From assembly GCA_025455205.1 (NCBI GenBank), contig JALOMZ010000180.1, positions 1 to 5,097 on the forward strand: a stretch of 5,097 nt of DNA, read 5' to 3'. The translations under genes and the position numbers were made by a program. The notes under the pieces were generated by a model. The model made no database searches. It saw only the letters and a list, made by a program, of their open reading frames with translations, and was not told where the DNA came from. Position 1 is the stretch's first letter; each line of letters begins with the position of its first letter. The stretch comes from Chitinophagaceae bacterium. GTDB taxonomy: Bacteria; Bacteroidota; Bacteroidia; Chitinophagales; Chitinophagaceae. Below, piece after piece: positions 1-5,097 of the stretch.

Positions 1-549
1 GCCGGCGCCATAAGCCTGCGGCACAAGGGCCTTGAGGGCTGGGTGCCCCAGGCTGGCCACGGCCATCTGCCATTCGGCAGTGCTGCTGCAACCGATGAGT
101 CCGATGCTTCCATTGCTCCACGGCTGCTTGCTCATCCACTCAAAGGCATCCCATCCATCGGTGAGCGGCGTGCCCAAAATATCCCATTCGCCTTCGCTGA
201 AAAAGCGTCCCCGTTCATTCTGCACCACATAGGCATATCCGCGGCTAACGGCTTCATAAGCTGCCTGCAGGCCGCCATTGCGGGGTTCTCCATCGCCCCA
301 GCTGTTGAAGTTGTAGGGCGTACGGCTGAAAATGATGGGTACTTTCTGGTCTGTTTTGGGCCGGTAGATATCGGTGGCCAGGCGGATGCCATCGCGCATG
401 GGCATCATCACCTTTTGTTCCACAATGGCTATCTCCTTCAACTTCTCCAGCGTGATGCCGGCGGGTTGCTGGGCGTGCAGCACAAATATCATCAGGAAGG
501 AAAGGGCTGTGAGCAGTATCCGCACACGGATCAATAACTTTTGCTTCAT
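1..549 (-). CDS. CocE/NonD family serine hydrolase (S15 / X-Pro dipeptidyl-peptidase-like), N-terminal part, runs off the left edge
   Basis: The reading frame is open from the ATG at 549 to the window edge (183 codons), so the C-terminal part is missing. Residues 1-27 form a Sec signal peptide: basic start MKQK..R..R, a hydrophobic core, then a likely cleavage site after LHA (26), so the product is probably exported to the periplasm or outside. The rest matches the alpha/beta-hydrolase domain of the CocE/glutaryl-7-ACA acylase/alpha-amino-acid ester hydrolase family. Visible marks are [14 protein letters not shown] (51-64), RTPY (76-79, whose Tyr corresponds to the oxyanion-hole Tyr of CocE), an ERGRFFSEG stretch (112-120), [14 protein letters not shown] (131-144), and a nucleophile elbow GCSSTAEWQ at 153-161 with Ser155 as predicted nucleophile. 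The catalytic Asp and His and the C-terminal jelly-roll domain would lie beyond the edge. Family members hydrolyse esters or amides, including beta-lactam acyl groups and X-Pro peptides; the substrate here cannot be told. A terminator separates it from guaA, so it is probably transcribed on its own. Confidence 0.9.
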   Translation of the reverse strand, partial: MKQKLLIRVRILLTALSFLMIFVLHAQQPAGITLEKLKEIAIVEQKVMMPMRDGIRLATDIYRPKTDQKVPIIFSRTPYNFNSWGDGEPRNGGLQAAYEAVSRGYAYVVQNERGRFFSEGEWDILGTPLTDGWDAFEWMSKQPWSNGSIGLIGCSSTAEWQMAVASLGHPALKALVPQAYGAG

Positions 550-581
550 GGCAGCAGGTTTTGGTGTTTGATGAAGAGCAT

Positions 582-589
582 TAAAGATG
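582..589 (-). promoter_or_regulatory. Possible -7 box for the CocE-type hydrolase
   Basis: Read on the minus strand, CATCTTTA lies 32 bases before the hydrolase ATG and resembles the Bacteroidota -7 consensus TAnnTTTG (the second A and TTT match; the first T and final G do not). A TTTC lies 17 bases further upstream, where TTTG would be expected. The terminator between guaA and this gene argues that a promoter must lie somewhere in 550-630, but this exact site is weak. Confidence 0.25.
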
Positions 590-630
590 CATTGTTTTGA
601 CGATATGAAACAGCCGTGTCTATCGGTGGC

Positions 631-666
631 ATAAATAAAACAGCCCTCCGCAGGGGAAGGGCTGTT
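631..666 (-). terminator. Rho-independent terminator after guaA
   Basis: On the minus strand a 9-bp perfect stem (AACAGCCCT at 666-658 pairing with AGGGCTGTT at 647-639) with a 10-base loop is followed directly by the T-rich run TTTTATTTAT (640-631, its first two bases shared with the stem end). It begins 26 bases after the guaA stop codon and in the right orientation, so it is the expected end of the guaA transcript. No T-run follows the hairpin on the plus strand, so it should act in one direction only. Confidence 0.85.
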
Positions 667-692
667 CAAAAAATCGACAGGAAAAATAGCGC

Positions 693-2225
693 TTATTCCC
701 ACTCAATGGTGGCCGGTGGCTTGCTGCTGATATCGTACACCACGCGATTGATGCCTTTCACGTTGTTGATGATCTCGTTGCTGATATGGGCCAGGAACTC
801 GTAGGGAAGGTGTGCCCAGTCGGCCGTCATACCGTCTACACTGGTTACGGCACGCAGGGCCACGGTGTATTCGTAGGTGCGTTCATCGCCCATAACCCCC
901 ACGCTTTTCACGGGCAGCAGTATGGTGCCGGCCTGCCATACCTTGTCGTACAGGCCAAATTGTTTGAGGCCATTCACATAGATAGCGTCGGCGTTCTGCA
1001 GCAGGGTCACTTTTTCCTCGGTCACTTCGCCCAGGATACGGATGGCCAGGCCAGGGCCGGGGAAGGGATGGCGGAACAGCAGGTCGTGCGGAATGCCCAG
1101 TTCCAGGCCCACGCGGCGCACTTCGTCTTTGAACAGAAAGCGCAGGGGCTCTACCAGGTCCAGCTTCATGGTATCGGGCAGGCCGCCCACATTGTGGTGG
1201 CTCTTGATGGTTTGGCTGGGCCCATGCACGCTCACGCTTTCGATCACATCGGGGTAGATGGTGCCCTGTCCCAGGAAACTGATATCGGTGAGTTGGTGGG
1301 CCTCATGGTCAAACACCTCAATGAAGGTTTTGCCGATGATCTTGCGTTTTTCTTCGGGGTCGGTTTTGCCGGCCAGTTTGGTGTAGAAATGTTCGCGGGC
1401 ATCTACCCCTCTAACATTCAGGTCGAGTACCTTATAGGTTTCGAGCACCTGCTGGAATTCATCTTTCCGCAGCACGCCGTTGTCCACAAAAATGCCGAAG
1501 AGGTTTTTGCCCACCGCCTTGCTGATGAGGGTGGCCGCCACGGTGCTGTCTACGCCGCCGCTGAGCGCCATAATCACTTTCTTGTCGCCAATCTTCTTTT
1601 TCAGTTCGGCCACGGTTTCGCTGATGAAATGCGCCGGTGTCCAGTCGCCCTGGCATCCGCAGGTGGTATACAGGAAATTCTTAATGAGTGTTTTGCCTTC
1701 CGTGCTATGGTATACTTCGGGGTGGAACTGGAAGCCATACAGCGGATGGCCGGATTCCGTTTTACGGAAGGCTGCCACGGGAATGGAATCGGTTACGGCC
1801 AGTACTTCAAAGCCGGCAGGCAGTTCCTTGATGCTGTCGCTGTGGCTCATCCACACCTGGCTGCGGTCGCTCACCCCGGCCAGCAGGCTGTCTTCTTTCT
1901 GGCGGATCATGAAGGCGCGTCCATATTCGCGCTTATCGCTTTTTTCCACCCGGCCTCCATACAGCTTGGCAGTGAGCTGGGCACCGTAGCAAACGCCCAG
2001 CACCGGCAATTTTGCATTCATGGCGGCCACATCCACCACCGGTGCGTTTTCATCATTCACGCTGAACGGACTGCCGCTGAGGATGATCCCCTTCAGGCTC
2101 TCCTCAAAATGAACTGGCTTATGGTAGGGTTGTATTTCGCAATACACATTCGCTTCGCGCACAGCGCGGGCAATCAGCTGGGTGTACTGGCTGCCAAAAT
2201 CGAGGATCAGTATTTTTTCCGTCAT
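693..2225 (-). CDS. guaA: GMP synthase (glutamine-hydrolysing)
   Basis: GuaA converts XMP, ATP and glutamine to GMP, the last step of guanine nucleotide synthesis, in the cytoplasm. The 510-residue product is close to the usual length (E. coli has 525). Residues 1 to about 190 are the class I glutamine amidotransferase domain, with the nucleophile in GVCYGAQ (Cys79) and the other triad residues in FHPE (His168, Glu170). The ATP-pyrophosphatase domain follows, with its P-loop SGGVDS at 222-227. The C-terminal dimerisation and XMP-binding part carries HHNVGGLPD (343-351), RHPFPGPGL (385-393) and the conserved end KPPATIEWE (502-510). All catalytic residues I can check are present. The frame is open 12 codons further upstream (to 2261), but [13 protein letters not shown] is the typical family start, and the upstream option would place the likely promoter box inside the gene, so I chose 2225. 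It is followed by its own terminator and seems monocistronic. I see no riboswitch in the short leader. Confidence 0.98.
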   Translation of the reverse strand: MTEKILILDFGSQYTQLIARAVREANVYCEIQPYHKPVHFEESLKGIILSGSPFSVNDENAPVVDVAAMNAKLPVLGVCYGAQLTAKLYGGRVEKSDKREYGRAFMIRQKEDSLLAGVSDRSQVWMSHSDSIKELPAGFEVLAVTDSIPVAAFRKTESGHPLYGFQFHPEVYHSTEGKTLIKNFLYTTCGCQGDWTPAHFISETVAELKKKIGDKKVIMALSGGVDSTVAATLISKAVGKNLFGIFVDNGVLRKDEFQQVLETYKVLDLNVRGVDAREHFYTKLAGKTDPEEKRKIIGKTFIEVFDHEAHQLTDISFLGQGTIYPDVIESVSVHGPSQTIKSHHNVGGLPDTMKLDLVEPLRFLFKDEVRRVGLELGIPHDLLFRHPFPGPGLAIRILGEVTEEKVTLLQNADAIYVNGLKQFGLYDKVWQAGTILLPVKSVGVMGDERTYEYTVALRAVTSVDGMTADWAHLPYEFLAHISNEIINNVKGINRVVYDISSKPPATIEWE

Positions 2226-2233
2226 GATGCCCG

Positions 2234-2241
2234 CAAAGATA
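2234..2241 (-). promoter_or_regulatory. Putative -7 box of the guaA promoter
   Basis: TATCTTTG on the minus strand is an exact match to the Bacteroidota -7 consensus TAnnTTTG. It ends 8 bases before the chosen guaA ATG, so transcription would begin a few bases before, or at, the start codon. I see no TTTG at the usual -33 distance, so the site rests on the -7 match and its position. Confidence 0.5.
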
Positions 2242-2270
2242 GGGAGGTGGCTGCGGAGCACGGGGGCGGA

Positions 2271-2310
2271 CAGCCCTTTACCGCCGGCATTGGGGAAATA
2301 TTCAGGGCTG
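2271..2310. repeat. Inverted repeat upstream of guaA with the same arms as its terminator
   Basis: CAGCCCT (2271-2277) and AGGGCTG (2304-2310) form a perfect 7-bp inverted repeat around a 26-base spacer, about 30 to 70 bases upstream of the guaA -7 box. The same two heptamers make the core of the guaA terminator at 641-664. No T-run follows on either strand, so it is not itself a terminator. It could be an operator-like site or simply chance. Confidence 0.3.
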
Positions 2311-2393
2311 AACAGGAAGACCGGGTTTTTATCCGCTTAACCGCGGGGGTTGCCGCCTGCACAAAGACCCATAAGTGTTAAATTTTATTTAAT

Positions 2394-2401
2394 GAGTTTT
2401 G
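2394..2401 (+). promoter_or_regulatory. Possible -7 box for the head-GIN lipoprotein gene
   Basis: GAGTTTTG matches TAnnTTTG at five of its six fixed positions and ends 21 bases before the ATG at 2423. It lies at the end of an AT-rich stretch (2379-2400) in otherwise GC-rich DNA, as expected of a promoter. There is no clear -33 TTTG. The divergent layout requires a plus-strand promoter somewhere in 2262-2422. Confidence 0.3.
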
Positions 2402-2422
2402 TATTCAAAGAGACCGGATCAT

Positions 2423-3145
2423 ATGAAACAAGCTGGAATCCTTCTGATAATGGTGCTTGCTGGTACGCTGGCCGGCTGCCATTGGGGCATTGGCACCGTA
2501 AATGGTAATGGCAATATTGTTACCGAAAAGCGCTCGGTGGCTGGTTTTTCCGAAGTGTCGGTGGGCGGCCCCTTTGAGGTGGTGATCACGCCCGGTGAAG
2601 GCTATGGGGTGAGCGTGGAAACGGATGAAAACCTCATGCAGTACATCAATTTTGATAAGGACGGCCGGCGCCTGAAGGTTAAAGTGCGTCCTGGCGTCAA
2701 TATCCGCAGCCGGCATGGCATTAAGGTGCAGATCAGTATGCCGGAGGTAAGGGCCCTTTCTTTTGCGGGCAGCGGTAAGATCAGGGTGAACGGCGTGCTG
2801 GAAAGTGACCGGAAGATCGAATTGGATGTGGCGGGCAGCGGAGATATTGAAGCGGCGGTGCATTGCCCCGAGGTGGAGGCCGATATTGCCGGCAGCGGCA
2901 GCATCAGGCTGAAAGGGGAAACGCGGGATGCCAGCGTGGACATTGCCGGCAGCGGCGACTTCCTGGCCGAAGAACTGCGGAGCGAAACGGTGGTGGTGAG
3001 CATTGCCGGCAGCGGCAACGCCCAGGTGTATGCCAGTACCAAACTGAAAGTATCCATTGCCGGCAGCGGTGATGTGCTCTATAAAGGCAACCCGCCCAGC
3101 GTGCAGAAAAGCATAGCCGGATCGGGCCGTATCAAACCCCTGTAA
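2423..3145 (+). CDS. Head GIN (DUF2807) domain lipoprotein
   Basis: The product has 240 residues. It starts with a lipoprotein signal peptide: MKQ, a hydrophobic core, and the lipobox LAGC with Cys19 as the lipidated residue. It is therefore expected to be anchored in the periplasm or outer membrane. After a region typical of the family (GNGNIVTEKR at 28-37, then FSEVSVGGPFEVVI), the second half is a repeat array. The tetrapeptide AGSG occurs seven times, at residues 115, 137, 156, 175, 195, 213 and 232, at 18-22-residue steps, usually as IAGSG followed by a short beta strand. That regular period fits the right-handed beta-helix fold of DUF2807 (the putative auto-transporter adhesin head GIN domain). 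The family's function is not established; adhesion is only suggested by its name. An in-frame TTG at 2399 would add eight residues ahead of the lipoprotein signal and overlap the likely promoter, so ATG 2423 is preferred. The MFS gene lies 105 bases downstream; no terminator is visible between them. Confidence 0.92.
   Translation: MKQAGILLIMVLAGTLAGCHWGIGTVNGNGNIVTEKRSVAGFSEVSVGGPFEVVITPGEGYGVSVETDENLMQYINFDKDGRRLKVKVRPGVNIRSRHGIKVQISMPEVRALSFAGSGKIRVNGVLESDRKIELDVAGSGDIEAAVHCPEVEADIAGSGSIRLKGETRDASVDIAGSGDFLAEELRSETVVVSIAGSGNAQVYASTKLKVSIAGSGDVLYKGNPPSVQKSIAGSGRIKPL
2765..3127 (+). repeat. Degenerate DNA repeat encoding the AGSG turns
   Basis: The seven AGSG codon blocks are also alike at DNA level. 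The form ATTGCCGGCAGCGG occurs four times nearly unchanged (starting near 2885, 2942, 3002 and 3056), with GCGGGCAGCGG variants at 2765 and 2831 and a diverged copy at 3116 (GCCGGATCGGGC). Spacing is about 54-66 bases, always a multiple of three. This is a protein-coding solenoid repeat; the shared DNA could allow copy-number change by recombination or slippage. Confidence 0.8.
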
Positions 3146-3234
3146 TGCCTGCCTCACTGGCGGGGCAGACCTTCCTGCTGCCGGGGCCTAGCCAAGGAAT
3201 TGTTAGTCTCTGCAGGCATACGGGTGTGGTGCTG

Positions 3235-3242
3235 CATCTTTG
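3235..3242 (+). promoter_or_regulatory. Possible -7 box of the MFS transporter gene
   Basis: CATCTTTG matches TAnnTTTG except at the first base and ends 8 bases before the ATG at 3251, the same spacing as the TATCTTTG box of guaA. If real, the transporter mRNA has an almost absent leader and need not be co-transcribed with the lipoprotein gene. There is no convincing -33 element. Confidence 0.35.
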
Positions 3243-3250
3243 CAAGCAAT

Positions 3251-4438
3251 ATGACCAACAAGGAAAAGTGGCTGCTGGTGCTGCTGGCGGCGCTCAACTT
3301 TACCCATATCCTGGATTTCATGATCATGATGCCGTTGGGCAACTACCTCATGCCATATTTCGGGGTAAATGCCAGCCGCTTTGCGGGTGCGGTTTCGGCC
3401 TATAACTATGCCGCCTTTGTTACCGGCATCCTGGCATCCTTTGTGGTTGACCGGTACGACCGGAAAAAAGTGCTTGTGTTTGGGTATATAGGGTTTCTGA
3501 TTGGCACTTTGTTGTGTGCGCTGGCGCCCACCTTCTTCCTGCTCACGGCGGCCCGTGTGGTGGCCGGTTTGTTTGGCGGACTCATTGGCGCCCAGGTACT
3601 CAGCATTGTGGCCGACACCTTTCCGTATGAAAAACGGGGACGTGCCATGGGCTGGCTGATGACGGCCTTCTCCTTTGCTTCGGTGCTGGGCGTGCCCCTC
3701 AGTCTTTACCTGGCCAGGTTCTTCAGCTGGCATGCCCCCTTTTATTTCATTGTGATCCTTGGCCTGGTGGTGCTGCCTGCTGTTGTTCGCTATGTGCCTT
3801 CTGTGCGCCACCATATACGGGCCGGGAACCATGAGCTGAATGTTTGGAAGACCCTGGAAGATATCTTCCGGGTGCCCACCCAGCGGGCGGGGTTGCTGTT
3901 CAGTGGATTTTTGATGATGGGGCATTTTATTATTATTCCCTTCATCAATCCTTTCATGGAATTCAACAAGGGCTTCAGCAAAACGCAGACTCCGGTGATC
4001 TATATGGTGGGCGGACTGGCCACCATTGTAAGCGCCATGGTATGGGGCAGGCTGGCCGACCGGTATGGCAAACTGCGCATCTTCACCATCTCGGGCCTGC
4101 TGTCTGTGCTGCCGGTGCTCCTCATTACCAATATGCCGGACTGGAGTTTTGCCCTCACCCTGGTGCCCTTTGCTTTCTGGTTTGCCATGACCAATGGACG
4201 CACCATCAGTGCGCAGGCCATGCTGAGCCAGCTGGTACCTTCGCACATGCGTGGCAGCTTCATGAGTTTCAATTCATCCATGCAGCAATTGTTTACCGGC
4301 CTGGCCGGCAGCCTGGCCGGTATGCTGGTGGTGAGCGATGCCCGCAACCGCATCCTGCATTATCATTGGCTGGGCATGCTGAGTGCCGGCATCATCCTCT
4401 TCTGCCTGCTGCTGGCCAGGCGGCTGAAGGTGGAATAG
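3251..4438 (+). CDS. MFS transporter, DHA1-like (drug/sugar-efflux type), 12 TM
   Basis: The product has 395 residues, the usual length for a 12-helix major facilitator protein, and is strongly hydrophobic throughout. TM1 holds an acidic residue in a motif D-like stretch, THILDFMIMMPLG (18-30, Asp22). The loop between TM2 and TM3 carries motif A as DRYDRKK (67-73). TM4 has the motif B form RVVAGLFGG (102-110). TM5 has SVLGVP (144-149), similar to the antiporter motif C, followed by FFSWHAPF (157-164), a loop typical of the family. A polar central loop (about 182-212) separates the halves, and motif A recurs in the second half as GRLADRYGK (266-274). Proton-driven efflux of a small molecule is the likely role, but the substrate cannot be read from sequence. 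The frame is open 17 codons further upstream (TTG at 3200), but that extension is not hydrophobic in the family manner and would span the likely promoter, so MTNKEKW at 3251 is chosen. Confidence 0.93.
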   Translation: MTNKEKWLLVLLAALNFTHILDFMIMMPLGNYLMPYFGVNASRFAGAVSAYNYAAFVTGILASFVVDRYDRKKVLVFGYIGFLIGTLLCALAPTFFLLTAARVVAGLFGGLIGAQVLSIVADTFPYEKRGRAMGWLMTAFSFASVLGVPLSLYLARFFSWHAPFYFIVILGLVVLPAVVRYVPSVRHHIRAGNHELNVWKTLEDIFRVPTQRAGLLFSGFLMMGHFIIIPFINPFMEFNKGFSKTQTPVIYMVGGLATIVSAMVWGRLADRYGKLRIFTISGLLSVLPVLLITNMPDWSFALTLVPFAFWFAMTNGRTISAQAMLSQLVPSHMRGSFMSFNSSMQQLFTGLAGSLAGMLVVSDARNRILHYHWLGMLSAGIILFCLLLARRLKVE

Positions 4439-4443
4439 GGGCG

Positions 4444-4478
4444 GCAGGAGCCAGAAAATGGGTATACTCCCTGCTTTG
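4444..4478 (+). terminator. Weak terminator-like hairpin after the MFS gene
   Basis: GCAGGAG (4444-4450) can pair with CTCCCTGC (4467-4474) with one bulged C across a 16-base loop, and TTTG follows directly. It starts 5 bases after the stop codon, in the right place. The long loop, the bulge and the short T-run make it a poor match to a strong intrinsic terminator. Confidence 0.3.
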
Positions 4479-4538
4479 TAATCCTTTAGTGGATATATTG
4501 CTGGCAGAACCAGGACCTTTCTCAAAAGCTTGTTTTAA

Positions 4539-4573
4539 CCACAAAGACACTAAGAAGGCACCATAGCACTAAG
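4539..4573. repeat. Degenerate CAC(N)AAG short-unit repeat
   Basis: Four related units follow each other: CACAAAG (4540-4546), CACTAAG (4548-4554), CACCATAG (4559-4566) and CACTAAG (4567-4573), preceded by TTTTAAC. The start resembles the AACCACAAAGACAC-type intergenic sequence that I recall recurring in many environmental bacterial genomes, including Bacteroidota. That wider occurrence is from memory and needs a search. Function is unknown. Confidence 0.5.
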
Positions 4574-4613
4574 CAAAATGCCTGAGTGCCTGTTCGTAAA
4601 GGGCTTTGTGAAA

Positions 4614-4673
4614 CACCGGTGTACTCATAGTTACCAATGCATGCAACATTTTGAGATAGGCTCTATTTAAATA
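4614..4673. promoter_or_regulatory. Cluster of perfect palindromes before the MoxR gene, possible operator region
   Basis: Three perfect palindromes lie within 60 bases: CACCGGTG (4614-4621), TGCATGCA (4638-4645) and TATTTAAATA (4664-4673). The last ends 11 bases before the MoxR ATG, where a regulator bound to it could block transcription. No known operator is recognised and each could occur by chance. Confidence 0.2.
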
Positions 4674-4684
4674 CGGCCATACGC

Positions 4685-5097
4685 ATGGAAAATTCTTTTC
4701 AGCAACGAACCGATCTGAGCCGGCTGGCGGAAGCCGTGGCGCAAATCAGGAGCAGCATTGGCAGCGTTATAGTAGGACAGCAGCAAATGGTAGAACTGAT
4801 GTTATGCGGCCTGCTGAGCGACGGGCATATCCTGATTGAAGGGGTGCCGGGGGTTGCCAAAACCCTGGCGGCCAAACTGCTCGCCCGGTGCATAGCTGTT
4901 CCTTTCTCGCGGCTGCAGTTCACGCCCGACCTTATGCCCAGCGATGTGCTGGGTACTTCCATCTTCAATCCCCGCGATCTCGCTTTTCAATTTAAGCCGG
5001 GCCCCGTTTTTTCCAATATCATCCTCATTGATGAAATCAACCGGGCCCCGGCCAAAACACAGGCAGCCCTTTTTGAGGTGATGGAAGAGCGCCAGGT
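4685..5097 (+). CDS. MoxR-type AAA+ ATPase, N-terminal part, runs off the right edge
   Basis: The frame is open from ATG 4685 to the window edge (137 full codons, about 40 percent of a usual 320-335-residue MoxR protein). The N-terminal helix region, ending SVIVGQQQMVELML (27-40), is typical of the family. The Walker A motif is GVPGVAKT (53-60). QFTPDLMPSDVLGTSIF (78-94) is the characteristic MoxR stretch after it, and Walker B is IILIDEIN (112-119) with Asp116 and Glu117. This is followed by RAPAKTQAALFEVMEERQ, again typical. Sensor 1, the arginine finger and the lid domain lie beyond the edge. MoxR ATPases act as chaperone-like remodelling factors in the cytoplasm, generally together with DUF58 and VWA-domain proteins encoded just downstream; those would be outside this window. 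There is no signal peptide, as expected. No strong ribosome binding site is seen before the start. Confidence 0.95.
   Translation, partial: MENSFQQRTDLSRLAEAVAQIRSSIGSVIVGQQQMVELMLCGLLSDGHILIEGVPGVAKTLAAKLLARCIAVPFSRLQFTPDLMPSDVLGTSIFNPRDLAFQFKPGPVFSNIILIDEINRAPAKTQAALFEVMEERQ

Larger units (their letters stand above)
4439..4684. other. Intergenic region between the MFS and MoxR genes
   Basis: These 246 bases hold no convincing gene. They are more AT-rich than the flanking genes. They contain the weak hairpin after the MFS gene, the CAC(N)AAG repeat at 4539-4573, and a cluster of short palindromes at 4614-4673. No clear TAnnTTTG box is seen before the MoxR start; a TTTG at 4650-4653 is the closest -33 candidate but has no partner at the proper distance. 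Confidence 0.6.

Noticed and set aside
43..537. A 164-codon plus-strand frame opposite the hydrolase gene
   Set aside because: The minus strand here encodes a clear signal peptide and CocE-family motifs; the plus frame shows nothing recognisable.
786..2381. A 531-codon open frame on the plus strand covering most of guaA
   Set aside because: It is antisense to a gene with complete catalytic motifs. Its translation is rich in His, Gln, Ala and Gly with no recognisable domain, as expected of a reverse-strand shadow in GC-rich codons.
2765..3127. Regularly spaced repeats that could suggest a CRISPR array
   Set aside because: Repeats are short, spacing varies in multiples of three, and the whole stretch is one coding frame giving a known repeat domain; there are no cas genes.
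2405..3157. A 250-codon open frame on the minus strand opposite the head-GIN gene
   Set aside because: Its AAAGN repeats are simply the reverse reading of the AGSG codons. The plus strand has a proper lipoprotein signal and a known domain.
3149..3182. CTGCC/GGCAG/CTGCC alternating pairings after the head-GIN stop, considered as a terminator
   Set aside because: The stems are only about 5 bp and no T-run follows, so it does not qualify as an intrinsic terminator or a supported attenuator.
3203..4246. A 347-codon minus-strand frame opposite the MFS gene
   Set aside because: The product is His-, Gln- and Arg-rich without any domain; the plus-strand frame gives a textbook 12-helix transporter.
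3844..4566. A 240-codon plus-strand frame overlapping the second half of the MFS gene
   Set aside because: It is a shifted frame of a well-supported gene, with low-complexity composition and no motif. Its end merely reads through the CAC(N)AAG repeat.

Overview
The window looks like chromosomal DNA from a Bacteroidota bacterium, most likely a Chitinophagaceae-type soil or environmental organism. Three things suggest this. Promoter boxes resemble the Bacteroidota -7 consensus TAnnTTTG (clearest before guaA) and there are no strong Shine-Dalgarno sequences. One gene encodes a head-GIN (DUF2807) lipoprotein, a family abundant in that phylum. The major facilitator protein is of a type I associate with Bacteroidota. 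The phylum call is moderately secure; the family call is an inference.

Layout: two genes lie on the minus strand and three on the plus strand, diverging from an intergenic region at about 2226-2422. On the minus strand, guaA (GMP synthase, 693-2225) is complete and followed by a convincing intrinsic terminator (631-666). Downstream of it is the 5' part of a secreted CocE/NonD-type serine hydrolase (549 to 1), which runs off the left edge. On the plus strand are a complete head-GIN lipoprotein (2423-3145), a complete 12-TM MFS transporter (3251-4438), a 246-bp intergenic region with a degenerate CAC(N)AAG repeat and several short palindromes, and the start of a MoxR-type AAA+ ATPase (4685 onward), which runs off the right edge.

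The genes do not form an obvious pathway. GuaA is cytoplasmic purine biosynthesis. The hydrolase, the lipoprotein and the transporter are envelope or secreted functions. MoxR proteins usually head their own operon with DUF58 and von Willebrand factor A proteins, which would lie beyond the right edge. guaA and the MFS gene each have a -7-like box exactly 8 bases before the chosen start codon, implying very short mRNA leaders.

I see no tRNA, rRNA, CRISPR array, insertion sequence or phage gene, and no clear sign of a new multi-gene system. The points most worth a second look are the CAC(N)AAG repeat, the short-leader promoters, the palindromes before the MoxR gene, the atypical nucleophile motif of the hydrolase, and the same 7-bp inverted-repeat arms found on both sides of guaA.
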